Assembly (NCBI RefSeq): GCF_030167925.1
Contig: NZ_JASKUT010000001.1
Location: forward strand, 2,914,001 to 2,978,000
Length of the DNA: 64,000 nucleotides
Origin: Paenibacillus silviterrae
GTDB lineage: Bacteria > Bacillota > Bacilli > Paenibacillales > NBRC-103111
Direction of reading: 5' to 3'
The position numbers and the translations under genes are program-made. Below, in pieces: positions 33,323 through 41,820 of the stretch. How positions within the stretch are numbered: position 1 is the stretch's first letter; every line of letters starts with the position of its first letter. The notes beneath the pieces were generated by a model. The model had not been told where the DNA came from and ran no database searches. It saw only the letters and a program-made list of their open reading frames with translations.

Positions 33323-34330
33323 TTATAACGAATTAATCCTTGCTCGTACCGATGCCTGAAGGGCTTGCAGCTCAAGCTCCCGCGCCAGGTACAGCGCTTG
33401 CGCCTCAGCCTGCGAGATTTCCGTGAAGCGCAGTGTTCCGCCAGGCCGCACTTGGGCGATGAGCGGCAGATCGACGGCGGCCGCCTGGGCGATCCGCGGG
33501 TAACCCCCTGTCGTCTGCGCGTCCGAGAGCAGCACGATCGGCCGGCCGGCCGGAGGCACCTGTATGGTGCCGGGCACGACGGCCTCGGAGATCATTTCGA
33601 GCGGCGCGCGCAGGGCAAGCGGCGAGCCGTCCAGTCGGCAGCCCATGCGGTCCGACTGCGGGGTTAGGCGCCAGGCTGCGGAGAAGAAGCGTTCGAGGCT
33701 GCTCGCCTCGAACGCTTCGGCCTCGCGGCCGCGCACGACGCGGATCACCGGATGCTCCGCATACGGTGGACGCGCCTGGGCCGCGAGCGCCCATGGGGCG
33801 GGCACGAGCGGCCCTTCGGCCGCAGCGAGCTGCGCGCGCAGCGAGGCGGCGAGGGCCGGCAGCGGGCCTACGGGCAGCAGGTCGCCTGCTGCCAGGGCCC
33901 GGCCGGCCAGGCCGCCGAGCCGCGCGCGCACGAGCGTGCTGCGGCTCGCGAGCGGGGCGGGCACGGCGATGCCGCCCGCCACCGCGAGCACCGCGCGCAA
34001 GCCGCGGCGCGCGGGGCCGAGGCGCAGCGTGGTGCCGCTGCGCACGAGCACGGGCCGCCAGCCGGGCAGCGGCGGCCCCTCTACGGCGCGCGCGTCCAGC
34101 TCGGCGCCGCACAGCGCGACCAGCGCATCCTCGCGGAAGCGCAGGGTCGCGCCAAGCATCGTCAGCTCCAGCGCCGCATGCTGCGGCTCGTTGCCGACGA
34201 GGGCGTTGGCCGCGCGCAGCGCGAAGGTATCGACGGCGCCGCCGACCGATACCCCGATGCCGCGATGGCCATACCGGCCCAGGTCCTGCACCGTCGTCAG
34301 CAGGCCCGGGCTTTCCACCAGGATGCTCAC
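33323..34330 (-). CDS. pxpC: 5-oxoprolinase subunit C (KipA / carboxyltransferase domain)
   Basis: 335 residues from GTG (SILVESPGLLTTVQDLGRYG), whose GTGA overlaps the pxpB stop. Cyclophilin-like fold with family motifs GYRGIGVSVGGAVDTFA-like (here GHRGIGVSVGGAVDTFALRA), NALVGNEPQHAALELTM, QSDRMGCRLDG and LLSDAQTTGGYPRIA. With PxpB and PxpA it forms ATP-dependent 5-oxoprolinase. The central third (about 33.7-34.25 kb) is much richer in G+C than the rest of the window, with long Ala/Arg/Leu stretches, but the motifs stay in frame. Confidence 0.93.
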   Translation of the reverse strand: MSILVESPGLLTTVQDLGRYGHRGIGVSVGGAVDTFALRAANALVGNEPQHAALELTMLGATLRFREDALVALCGAELDARAVEGPPLPGWRPVLVRSGTTLRLGPARRGLRAVLAVAGGIAVPAPLASRSTLVRARLGGLAGRALAAGDLLPVGPLPALAASLRAQLAAAEGPLVPAPWALAAQARPPYAEHPVIRVVRGREAEAFEASSLERFFSAAWRLTPQSDRMGCRLDGSPLALRAPLEMISEAVVPGTIQVPPAGRPIVLLSDAQTTGGYPRIAQAAAVDLPLIAQVRPGGTLRFTEISQAEAQALYLARELELQALQASVRARINSL

Positions 34331-35115
34331 TCGTCGCTCGCCTCCTTCCGCTGCTGCCGCTCCAGCTCCGCATACTCGGCTTCGTCGAGCGGCACAAACC
34401 GCACCCGGTCGCCCGCCGTAAGCAGCGTCGGCGGCTCCCGGTCCGGGCCGAACAGCCTGAGCGGCGTTCGGCCGATCAGCTGCCAGCCCCCGGGACTGGG
34501 CAGCGGATAGATGCCGGTCTGGTGGCCCGCGATCCCCACCGACCCGGCCGGAACAAGCGCCCGCGGCTCCCTTCGCCGCGGGCTGAACAGCCGCCCCGGC
34601 AGTCCGCCGAGGTACGGGAAGCCGGGCTGGAAGCCGATCATCTGGACGCGGTATAACGGCTCGCAGTACAACTGGACTGCCTCCGTTTCGGATAATCCGG
34701 TACGTTCGGCAACCTCCGCCAGATCCGGACCCACCTCCCCTCCGAAGAGGACGGGAACCGTGACGATACGCCCCTCCGTTCGCGCTCCTTCGTCGGGCTG
34801 CTCGCTCCCGATGCCGATCAGCAGCTCTCCCAGCCATTGGCTCATCTGATCATAGGGTGACCAGTCCTCTCCGATTCCCCGCTTCAGCATGTCCCGATAC
34901 AGGATCCAAGGATCATAGAACACCGTGACACTCGTATAAGCGCGAATCCATTCCGTCACATAAGCGGGAGTTTGGCGGAGCAGTCGATGCACCGTTAGAT
35001 CCACGAGCCGCTGGGTTTTCTCCTCCATACCGCCCGGAAAGCGAATGACTACGGCCTGTTCCCCGAGCGGGTACAGCTCGTACAGCCGCTCTCCCGCTTC
35101 TTCCTGTTTCATCAT
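34327..35115 (-). CDS. pxpB: 5-oxoprolinase subunit B (KipI / carboxyltransferase domain)
   Basis: 262 residues. Motifs: YPLGEQAVVIRFP at the start, SVTVFYDPWILYRD, VPVLFGGEVGPDLAEVAERT, YRVQMIGFQPGFPYLGGLP, RALVPAGSVGIAGHQTGIYP and GGWQLIGRTPLRLF. The B. subtilis counterpart KipI also inhibits the sporulation kinase KinA; whether that holds here is unknown. The gene follows an esterase with almost no gap; GTG 35121 is an alternative start. It is translationally coupled to pxpC. Confidence 0.92.
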   Translation of the reverse strand: MMKQEEAGERLYELYPLGEQAVVIRFPGGMEEKTQRLVDLTVHRLLRQTPAYVTEWIRAYTSVTVFYDPWILYRDMLKRGIGEDWSPYDQMSQWLGELLIGIGSEQPDEGARTEGRIVTVPVLFGGEVGPDLAEVAERTGLSETEAVQLYCEPLYRVQMIGFQPGFPYLGGLPGRLFSPRRREPRALVPAGSVGIAGHQTGIYPLPSPGGWQLIGRTPLRLFGPDREPPTLLTAGDRVRFVPLDEAEYAELERQQRKEASDE

Positions 35116-35121
35116 GCTCAC

Positions 35122-35925
35122 TCAGCCTGCAAAGCCGCGCTTCTTCAGCCATCTGCCGCACAGCTCCGGCCAAGTCGATGCCTCCGCATGCTCCTTCGCC
35201 AGGCCAAGCCCGTGACACCCGCTTTCATATACATGCAGGTCGAACGGTACCCCGTGGCGGCGAAGCGCAGCCGCAAACATCAACGCATTCTCCACCGGAA
35301 CAGACGCATCGTCCGCCGTATGCCATAGGAACGTAGACGGGGTATCCGCTGTTACTTGCTTTTCTGACGAAAGCAGCTCCACCAGCTCGGCAGGCTCCGA
35401 TTCGCCAAGCAGATTGCGTCTGGACCCGGCATGAGCATGCTCCCCGAACGTAATGACGGGATAGCAAAGCACCAGCAAATCCGGACGGCAGCTTTGACGC
35501 TCGATCGGGTCAGCCGCATCGGCTTGTCCAAGGTCGTAATGCGTGCCCGCCGACGAAGCAAGGTGCCCGCCTGCCGAAAAGCCCAAAATCCCCACTCTTT
35601 TCGGGTCGATATTCCATTCCGCCGCGTTATGGCGCACCATACGAATCGCTTTTTGCGCGTCGGAGAGCGGGTTCGGATGCTGGTAAGGCGCTACACGGTA
35701 GTGCACTACGAACGCGGAAATGCCGAGCGAGTTCAGCCAAAGCGCTATCGGCTCTCCTTCATGATCCGCTCTGCGCGCGTATCCTCCGCCCGGACATACC
35801 ACGACAGCCGCAGCCGGCTCCTTGCTTTCTATGAGATAGGGAACCAGTGTAGGCTTATCCTCTGCCTCTTCCCCTAGTGCGTTCGGTGTTCCTTCGGGCC
35901 ATAACAGCAGTCTTTCGCGTTCCAT
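35122..35925 (-). CDS. Alpha/beta hydrolase (acetyl-esterase type)
   Basis: 267 residues, no signal peptide. Oxyanion region VVVCPGGGYARRADHEGEPI, nucleophile elbow in VGILGFSAGGHLASS, Asp in FLWHTADDASVPVENAL and His in YESGCHGLGLA: a complete Ser-Asp-His triad. The form is that of cytoplasmic carbohydrate acetyl esterases of Paenibacillus and Bacillus. GGGAGG stands 9 nt before ATG. It shares an operon with pxpBC, but no metabolic link is obvious. Confidence 0.9.
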   Translation of the reverse strand: MERERLLLWPEGTPNALGEEAEDKPTLVPYLIESKEPAAAVVVCPGGGYARRADHEGEPIALWLNSLGISAFVVHYRVAPYQHPNPLSDAQKAIRMVRHNAAEWNIDPKRVGILGFSAGGHLASSAGTHYDLGQADAADPIERQSCRPDLLVLCYPVITFGEHAHAGSRRNLLGESEPAELVELLSSEKQVTADTPSTFLWHTADDASVPVENALMFAAALRRHGVPFDLHVYESGCHGLGLAKEHAEASTWPELCGRWLKKRGFAG

Positions 35926-35990
35926 CGATTCAGCCTCCCTAATGATTGGTTACTTGGATAATTACAAAATGATCATACACTATCTTCCGT

Positions 35991-36019
35991 TTGCGCATAA
36001 CCCCTTTTTCCAATATAAT
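35991..36019 (+). promoter_or_regulatory. Promoter of the DUF559-type gene
   Basis: TTGCGC, 17 nt, TATAAT (perfect -10 and spacing), about 100 bp before the gene. Confidence 0.7.
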
Positions 36020-36050
36020 CAAGGAGAATGCGATCGGCAGTGAAGCACAC

Positions 36051-36089
36051 GCCGCTCTCCATGAGAGGTTATTCTCTCGGGGGAGCGGC
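36051..36089 (+). other. Leader hairpin before the DUF559-type gene
   Basis: GCCGCTCTCC pairs with GGGGAGCGGC and encloses a second stem GAGAG/CTCTC. It is followed by TTATTTG, a poor U-tract. It lies in the 5' leader 30 bp before the start codon and could act as an attenuator. Confidence 0.55.
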
Positions 36090-36118
36090 TTATTTGCTAT
36101 TAGGGAGGAGTAGGAGAT

Positions 36119-36793
36119 TTGTCTTTGTCAGCGTTCGAGCTACAGTATGAGGAGTGGCTAACCCGGCATCGCATAGCAAGAAGGGGCGAGCGGCTGCGGC
36201 GGCTTGAAGAGGGCCATGCCTACGCGGAAAGGCATTTTATTAAGGAGGTGTGGTGGCCCGCAACAGGGTCATTTCAGTATTTGCATCCGGAGTATGAGGT
36301 GTATGACTATAAGGACGGTACGAGATTTCTTGACTTTGCTTACATCCGTCCTCATCTGAAGCTGTGTATGGAGATTGACGGCTATGGTCCGCATCTGCGT
36401 CATATGAGCAGGCACCGGTTCTCCGACCAATGGCAGCGGCAAAATCACCTCGTCATCGACGGCTGGCGCATTCTGCGATTTTCGGCGGATGATGTCAGTG
36501 AGCGACCCCGTTTGTGTCAGCAAATGATTCAGCAGTTTCTGGGCAAATGGCTGGGGGAGGATCGTTCGCTGCCGAATCTTACCCGGATCGAGAAGGATAT
36601 CGTTACCCTGGCAATCCGGCTCTGCCGTCCTGTTACTCCCAGCGATCTATGCGAGCATGTGGGTATAGAGAGTAAGTATGCTTATAAGCTGCTCCACCAG
36701 CTGGTCTCCAAGCAATGGTTCACTCCGGCGAGCGGAACCAGGCGAATTCGCTCCTACCAGCTGGCGATAGACAATAAAACCTTTTTGCTGTGA
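36119..36793 (+). CDS. DUF559-like endonuclease-fold protein with winged helix
   Basis: 224 residues from TTG, with GGAGGAGTAGGAG just upstream. The middle (85-135) has a PD-(D/E)XK look: RFLDFAYIRPHLKLCMEIDG, then DQWQRQNHLVIDGWRILRFS, as in DUF559 and Vsr-related nucleases (Asp, then Glu-x-Asp). The last 75 residues read as a winged helix (EKDIVTLAIRLCRPVTPSDL, then HQLVSKQWFTPASGTRR). It may bind and cut DNA; no methylase or other defence gene is adjacent. Monocistronic with a visible promoter and leader hairpin. Confidence 0.72.
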   Translation: MSLSAFELQYEEWLTRHRIARRGERLRRLEEGHAYAERHFIKEVWWPATGSFQYLHPEYEVYDYKDGTRFLDFAYIRPHLKLCMEIDGYGPHLRHMSRHRFSDQWQRQNHLVIDGWRILRFSADDVSERPRLCQQMIQQFLGKWLGEDRSLPNLTRIEKDIVTLAIRLCRPVTPSDLCEHVGIESKYAYKLLHQLVSKQWFTPASGTRRIRSYQLAIDNKTFLL

Positions 36794-36808
36794 GCGGATT
36801 GCTGGCAG

Positions 36809-37006
36809 CATAACGGATTTTCGATCCGTTATGCGGGGCAAATAACGCCCAAAACGGAAAATAACGGATTCTGGAGGACTTATTTTGGCCGAAGCATGCG
36901 AGAAGATGCCCCACATGCTAATTTTCTACCGAATAAGTCCCTCAAAGTCCGTTATTTCATCAGAACGCACACATCTCGGCAAAATAAGTCCCTCAAAGTC
37001 CGTTAT
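36809..37006. repeat. ATAACGG-type dispersed repeats, locus 1
   Basis: Copies of a roughly 27-nt unit, consensus AATAACGGATTTTGGAGGAC followed by TTATTTTG. A 9-bp palindrome ATAACGGAT, TTTCG, ATCCGTTAT opens the block at 36809; one forward unit lies at about 36860-36889; two reverse units lie at about 36931-36957 and 36981-37006. The forward and reverse units can pair into a long stem. Noncoding. Confidence 0.88.
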
Positions 37007-37073
37007 GCTAATGTGAACCCCAATCGCTCCTTATGGAACCGGATCCGGCTCCACCGTCGCACCCACCTGTACC

Positions 37074-37293
37074 GTCCCTAAGTTGCTTACCTCTATTTCG
37101 CCCAGGATCCCCGCTCGCTCGCGCGGTTTACGGCACCGTGTGCCGTTACTGCTCACACATTCCCCGACCCCGACCCCGACCTCTCCCCCTACTTTAACGT
37201 CCCTAAGCTACGTACCTCTATTTGCCCAGGATCCCCGCTCGCTCGCGCGGTTAACGGCACCGCGTGCCGTTACTGCTCACACATTCCCCGACT
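37074..37293 (+). repeat. Two direct copies of a 95-bp sequence, 125 bp apart
   Basis: Copies start with GTCCCTAAG at 37074 and 37199 and end CTCACACATTCCCCGAC. Each holds GGATCCCCGCTCGCTCGCGC and a palindrome ACGGCACCGTGTGCCGT (ACGGCACCGCGTGCCGT in copy two). The copies are about 93% alike. No coding signals. Confidence 0.85.
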
Positions 37294-37344
37294 CCGACCT
37301 CTCGCCATTTGCCCGGTATTATCGCCGACCCCCAAACAAACGTT

Positions 37345-38937
37345 CTACTTCCCGTCCCACACAACCTCCCAGTTGTTGTTCAGCGTCGCCTGGATCGTGC
37401 CTCGCTCCATAATGTAGTTCGCCAGAAGCTCCGCCATATCCGTCGGGATGTCCTTCACTACAGGCTTTCCTTGGAACATCGCGTAATTTCCGCCGCCGCC
37501 CGCACGGTAATTGTTCATCACTACGTCGTACTCGCCCTTCATGTCCAGCGGCTTCCCCTCGTATTCCAACCGTTCCACCCGCTCGCCGACAGGCCGCGAA
37601 ATATTCAGACGGTAATCGATCCCTTCCCACATATCGTAATTATAGTGCTGCGGCTTCGGATCGCTGAAATCGGGGCTCACTTCAATCGGACCTTCCCCAT
37701 GATACTCGGCAAAATAGGACGCCGATCGCTCCAGCGCATCCTTAATGTCCTGTCCCGACACGCGAATGACCTGCAGCGTGTTCGGATACACGTAGTTGGA
37801 TACGATGTCCCGCATCGTAATGTTCTCAGGAAAGCCAGGCGATACGTTATCGAATAATGCCGTGTTGGAGATTGGCGCACCGGATATCTCCATCTGCACC
37901 CGGTTGATAAATTCGATCAACGGATGCTCCTGCAGGCGTACCTGCTGGTGGTCGCGGACGAGCATATCCCCGGTCAGCTTGCCGATCGGCTGGTCGAGCC
38001 ATACCTGGGTCAGCTCCTCATGAGGACGCACCTTCTCTACGACCGCTGCATCAGGTACGACGCCTTCGGGCGACAGCAGCTCCGAGCGCTTTTCCGCTAC
38101 GCGCCACCGGCCCGTATCATCCTTATGCAGCTTCAGCTCGACCCGCCCGAGATGGGCGCCTCCAACCCCAGGCTGCACAATAACGACGCCATTCACTTCG
38201 ATTCCCGATAGCACCCTGTGCTGATGCCCCGTCAGCAGCACGTCAATCCCTTCCACCTCCGTACAGAGCGCGTACCCCTGGTTTTCACCCGTGAGCGCCT
38301 CCGTCGGCACGCCCGTTGCGAGGTTCCGCTCGAAGCCCCCGTGGTACGAAACCACCACAATATCAGCCCGCTCCACTTCACGAAGCACCCGCACCCACTT
38401 CCGGGCCGTTTCGACGGCATCCTCGAAGCGCAGTCCCCGGATATGCTCCGCTTTTTCCCAATTCGGGATATATTTCGTCGTCAGTCCGAGGACTCCTACC
38501 CGCAGGCCGCCTTCAAATTCCTTCACCAGATAAGGCTTGCCGAAGTACGGCTCCCCCGTTTGCTCGTTCACAATGTTGGCGGACAGCCAAGGAAACGCCG
38601 ATTCGCGAACTCCCTTCTCCAGCAGCTCGAGGCCGTAGTTGAACTCATGGTTACCGATCACAGCGGCATCGTAGCCCAGCTCGTTCAAGCTGTCGATCAT
38701 AGGGCTGATTACGCCCCCGTTCAGCTTCGCATGATGGTATGCCAGCGGCGTGCCTTGAATCAAGTCTCCATTGTCGATGACCAGCAGCGGCCCTCCCTTC
38801 TTGCGCTCTTCCCGTATCACAGTGGCCAGCTTGGCAAAGCCCGTTTCAGTAGGCTGATGATTCGCATATAGAATGGGCAGCATATTCCCATGAATGTCAC
38901 TTGTCTCCAATAGGGTGAGATTATATTCCTGCGTCAT
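37345..38937 (-). CDS. Metallophosphatase / 5'-nucleotidase, no signal peptide
   Basis: 530 residues from ATG in MTQEYNLTLLE, with TTGGAG 9 nt upstream. The calcineurin-type domain keeps all metal motifs: TSDIHGN, DNGDLIQGTPL, GNHEFNYGLELL, VVSYHGGFE and LLTGHQHRVL. The C-terminal nucleotidase domain follows from about 330 (SNTALFDNVSPGFPE, VVMNNYRAGGGGNYAMF). The family includes 2',3'-cyclic-nucleotide phosphodiesterases and 5'-nucleotidases. With no signal sequence or wall anchor it should act in the cytoplasm, unlike the secreted enzyme at 11.2-14.5 kb. It is divergent from phnD. Confidence 0.93.
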   Translation of the reverse strand: MTQEYNLTLLETSDIHGNMLPILYANHQPTETGFAKLATVIREERKKGGPLLVIDNGDLIQGTPLAYHHAKLNGGVISPMIDSLNELGYDAAVIGNHEFNYGLELLEKGVRESAFPWLSANIVNEQTGEPYFGKPYLVKEFEGGLRVGVLGLTTKYIPNWEKAEHIRGLRFEDAVETARKWVRVLREVERADIVVVSYHGGFERNLATGVPTEALTGENQGYALCTEVEGIDVLLTGHQHRVLSGIEVNGVVIVQPGVGGAHLGRVELKLHKDDTGRWRVAEKRSELLSPEGVVPDAAVVEKVRPHEELTQVWLDQPIGKLTGDMLVRDHQQVRLQEHPLIEFINRVQMEISGAPISNTALFDNVSPGFPENITMRDIVSNYVYPNTLQVIRVSGQDIKDALERSASYFAEYHGEGPIEVSPDFSDPKPQHYNYDMWEGIDYRLNISRPVGERVERLEYEGKPLDMKGEYDVVMNNYRAGGGGNYAMFQGKPVVKDIPTDMAELLANYIMERGTIQATLNNNWEVVWDGK

Positions 38938-39162
38938 CCCGATCACTCCAATATATTTGGTATAATTTCACTTTTAGTTGGACATTCCTAACATACTCCC
39001 ATAGTAACAACTTTGCTAACTGTATTCAATGTCGACAAGTTAACCCAGTAACCGACAAAAAACACCTTGCTTCACAAAAAATTTACTGTTCGCCCGGCAA
39101 AGTTATGTTATAGTAAGAAAAGATTTTCCAAAGAAAACGTAATCTACAGGAGGTCAATTTAC

Positions 39163-40137
39163 ATGTTTAAAAAGTTTGCAGCAATCAGCTTATCCGTTAT
39201 GCTGTCTGCAGGAATTTTGGCAGCTTGCGGCCAAAAGGCGGAGCCGACTCCGGCAGCACCTGCGGGGGGAGACAAAAACCAAACAGCTCCTGCCGCTAAG
39301 GGCTATGTTCCTAAAGAACTGACGGTTCAATTCGTCCCGTCCCAAAGCGCTGAAACGCTTGAAGCCAAAGCAAAGCCTCTTGAGAAGCTTCTTGGCGACA
39401 AACTGGGCATTCCTGTGAAGGTTTCCGTATCCACCAACTATAACACGGTTATTGAGGCAATGGCTTCCAAGAAGGTAGATATCGGCTTCCTCCCTCCAAC
39501 CGGTTATGTGCTTGCTCACGACGAGAAGAAGGCTGTAGATCTTCTGCTCCAGGCTCAGCGTTATGCGATCGACGACGCTACAGGCAAAGAAGATCCTACG
39601 AAACTGGCTGACAGCTATAAATCCATGATTATCGTTAAAGCCGACTCCCCGATCAAGTCCATTGCTGACCTGAAGGGCAAGAAGATCGCTTGGCAGGATG
39701 TTACTTCTTCCGCTGGCTACATCTACCCAGGTCTGGAAATGAAGAAAAATGGCGTAGACCCGGATAAGGACGTTACAGGCATCACGGTCAAAGGTCATGA
39801 CAAAGGTGTTCTCGCCGTATTGAACGGCGAAGTGGATGCAGCGGCCATTTTCCAAGACGCTCGTAATACGGTTATGAAGGACTTCCCGGATGTGTTCTCC
39901 AAAACTCGCGTATTGTTCTTCACTGCCGGTATTCCTAACGATACGATTTCCGTACGTAACGATATGGATCCCGAATGGCGCAAGAAGATCGCCGACGCGT
40001 TCATCGCACTCGGTAAGGATCCGGAAGGCTCCAAGATCATCTTCGAGGTATACTCTCACCGCGGTTATGTTGCATCCGACGACAAGAAGTTCGATGTCGT
40101 ACGCGACGCTAACAAGCTGATGTCAGGTAAAAAATAA
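39163..40137 (+). CDS. phnD: Phosphonate/phosphate-type ABC binding lipoprotein
   Basis: 324 residues. A lipoprotein signal with lipobox LAAC (MFKKFAAISLSVMLSAGILA, then ACGQK), a Pro/Gly/Ala linker, then the PhnD fold: LTVQFVPSQSAETLEAKAKP, KVDIGFLPPTGYVLAHDEKK, WQDVTSSAGYIYPGLEMKKN and AIFQDARNTVM. It delivers phosphonates or phosphate/phosphite to the PhnC-PhnE importer. ACAGGAGG lies 9 nt before ATG. It is alone and convergent with a sugar-transport block that separates it from phnC and phnE by more than 6 kb. Confidence 0.92.
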   Translation: MFKKFAAISLSVMLSAGILAACGQKAEPTPAAPAGGDKNQTAPAAKGYVPKELTVQFVPSQSAETLEAKAKPLEKLLGDKLGIPVKVSVSTNYNTVIEAMASKKVDIGFLPPTGYVLAHDEKKAVDLLLQAQRYAIDDATGKEDPTKLADSYKSMIIVKADSPIKSIADLKGKKIAWQDVTSSAGYIYPGLEMKKNGVDPDKDVTGITVKGHDKGVLAVLNGEVDAAAIFQDARNTVMKDFPDVFSKTRVLFFTAGIPNDTISVRNDMDPEWRKKIADAFIALGKDPEGSKIIFEVYSHRGYVASDDKKFDVVRDANKLMSGKK

Positions 40138-40148
40138 GAACGACAACG

Positions 40149-40182
40149 ATCCCCGGAGCTCCTGAGCTTCGGGGATTTTTTA
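40149..40182 (+). terminator. Intrinsic terminator after phnD
   Basis: ATCCCCGGAGCTC, CT, GAGCTTCGGGGAT and six T. Confidence 0.92.
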
Positions 40183-40194
40183 CGGATATACAAG

Positions 40195-40244
40195 AAGGGG
40201 CAAACCCTTCAGGCAGGTCTGTCTGCTTGAAGGGTTCGCCCCTT
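40195..40244 (-). terminator. Long hairpin after the sugar-binding protein gene
   Basis: Minus strand: AAGGGGCGAACCCTTCAAGC, loop, then the matching arm ending GGGTTTGCCCCTT and TCTTG. More than 18 bp of stem; the U-tract is weak. Confidence 0.75.
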
Positions 40245-40249
40245 TCCAC

Positions 40250-41788
40250 TTACTTTTTCAATTTTTGATAAGCAGCCTTGTATTCAGCCATAACCTTATC
40301 GCCACCGTTTTTCTTCCACTTGTTAACTTCCTCTTGATAGCCGGCTTCGTCGATTTTACCCATGATGAATTTGGTTTGAGCATCCATCATCTGCAGGTCG
40401 AGCTCCTGTCCGCGCTCCGAGTAGGTCGGGGATTTCAGCGTCAGCGCCGGGTTCGAGACAATATACTTGATGCCGTCGGATTCCATCTTGGTTCCTTTTT
40501 CCCCGATCGGCACGTCCTTCAGCGGCTTCACATTGTAGCCTTCAAGTACAGTCAGGTTATCGCGGTAAGGCTTTACTTCGCGCTGGAAGATATTAAAGCC
40601 GTCGCCAATGAATTCTGTCTTGCCGTCCGCCGTGTTACCGAAGTGCGTACCTTCGATACCGCGCAGCAGCAATGTCGACATCTCCGGCTCCATCAGCTTA
40701 TCGAGGAAGCCGAGCACACGCTTCATCTCCGCTTCCGTCTTCACGGAAGATTTCGGAATGACGAAGAATCCGTTGTTTCCGTTCTCGGAGGCGATGCGGA
40801 TACCCTTCGGCCCTTCGAAGCTGGCCACATCGATCACCGCACTTGGATTCGTCTTGTTCAGACGATCCTGCTGGCTTTTCCCGTTGGTGGCTACCCCGAA
40901 TCGGAAGCCGACACGGCCTGTATCCATCCACTTCTCCGCTTCGGCTGCATCAAGCACGGCGAAGTCTTGATTCATCAGGTTCTCTGCATACAAGCGGCGG
41001 AACAGCTTCAAGGTCTCCATGAATTCAGGAGTGGTGTACTCCGGTGTGAAGTTCCCGTCCTTATCGACTCCCCACTTGTTGACGCCGCCGAGCATAACGG
41101 CAAAACGTGTCGTCATGGATGCTGCGCCTTCGTTATATTTCTTATGAAGGATGATACCGTAGGTGTCGTTTTTCCCGTTCTTGTCCGGATCGTTCTGCGT
41201 TAACGCTTTCATGACGTTGTACCATTCGTCAACGGTCTTAGGATAAGCGAGCTTCAGGTTATCCATCCAGTCCTTACGGTATACAACGGCTCCGCGGCCC
41301 ATGTTGCGGTAGAGCGGTACCCCATACAGCTTGCCCTCGACGGATATATTCTCGAAGAATTGAGGGTTTTGGGCACTCAGGTTTTTATATTCCTTCAGAT
41401 ACGGACCGATCTCCCAGAACAGCTGGGATTCGATCGCATTCACGATCGTAGGGCCCTGGGTCACGCGAAGCAGCTTCGGCATTTCGTTGGATGCCAGCAT
41501 GACATTGATTTTATCATTATAAGCGGAGGAAGGAATCCACTGGATATCCAGCTTCGTATTTGTAAACTTCTCGATGGCCTGCTCGACCGGATTTCCCTTC
41601 GAAGGGATGTCGCCTACCTGGGAAATCGCAACGCTCAGGTCTAACGGAGCTTGATTCTGGCTCTGACTTTGACCTTGCTGACCGGCAGCTGGAGCCTTGC
41701 TCTCTCCGCCGCTGCTGCAGGCAACCGTAAACAGCATGGAGCTGACAACCACCGTGCTGACCAACGCACGCTTCTTTACTTTTTTCAT
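40250..41788 (-). CDS. Extracellular sugar-binding lipoprotein, LplA type
   Basis: 512 residues. Signal with lipobox TVACSSGG, a Gln/Ser/Pro linker, then the large type-1 solute-binding fold (VEQAIEKFTNTKLDIQWIPS, EGKLYGVPLYRNMGRGAVVY, LKLAYPKTVDEWYNVMKALT). It captures an oligosaccharide for the two permeases encoded upstream in the same operon. GGGAGG stands 10 nt before ATG. Substrate unknown. It is the last gene of the cassette and ends in a long hairpin. Confidence 0.93.
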   Translation of the reverse strand: MKKVKKRALVSTVVVSSMLFTVACSSGGESKAPAAGQQGQSQSQNQAPLDLSVAISQVGDIPSKGNPVEQAIEKFTNTKLDIQWIPSSAYNDKINVMLASNEMPKLLRVTQGPTIVNAIESQLFWEIGPYLKEYKNLSAQNPQFFENISVEGKLYGVPLYRNMGRGAVVYRKDWMDNLKLAYPKTVDEWYNVMKALTQNDPDKNGKNDTYGIILHKKYNEGAASMTTRFAVMLGGVNKWGVDKDGNFTPEYTTPEFMETLKLFRRLYAENLMNQDFAVLDAAEAEKWMDTGRVGFRFGVATNGKSQQDRLNKTNPSAVIDVASFEGPKGIRIASENGNNGFFVIPKSSVKTEAEMKRVLGFLDKLMEPEMSTLLLRGIEGTHFGNTADGKTEFIGDGFNIFQREVKPYRDNLTVLEGYNVKPLKDVPIGEKGTKMESDGIKYIVSNPALTLKSPTYSERGQELDLQMMDAQTKFIMGKIDEAGYQEEVNKWKKNGGDKVMAEYKAAYQKLKK

Positions 41789-41820
41789 TTGACATGACCT
41801 CCCATAATATGGTTCTGATA

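Noticed and set aside
33405-34397. Long Arg/Ala-rich ORFs on both strands across pxpC
   Set aside because: Result of very high G+C at third positions; the pxpC frame alone has family motifs and the GTGA link to pxpB.
39000-39130. Pho box before phnD
   Set aside because: Some TTAAC- and TTCACA-like words occur but not at 11-bp spacing, unlike the clear box before the secreted nucleotidase.
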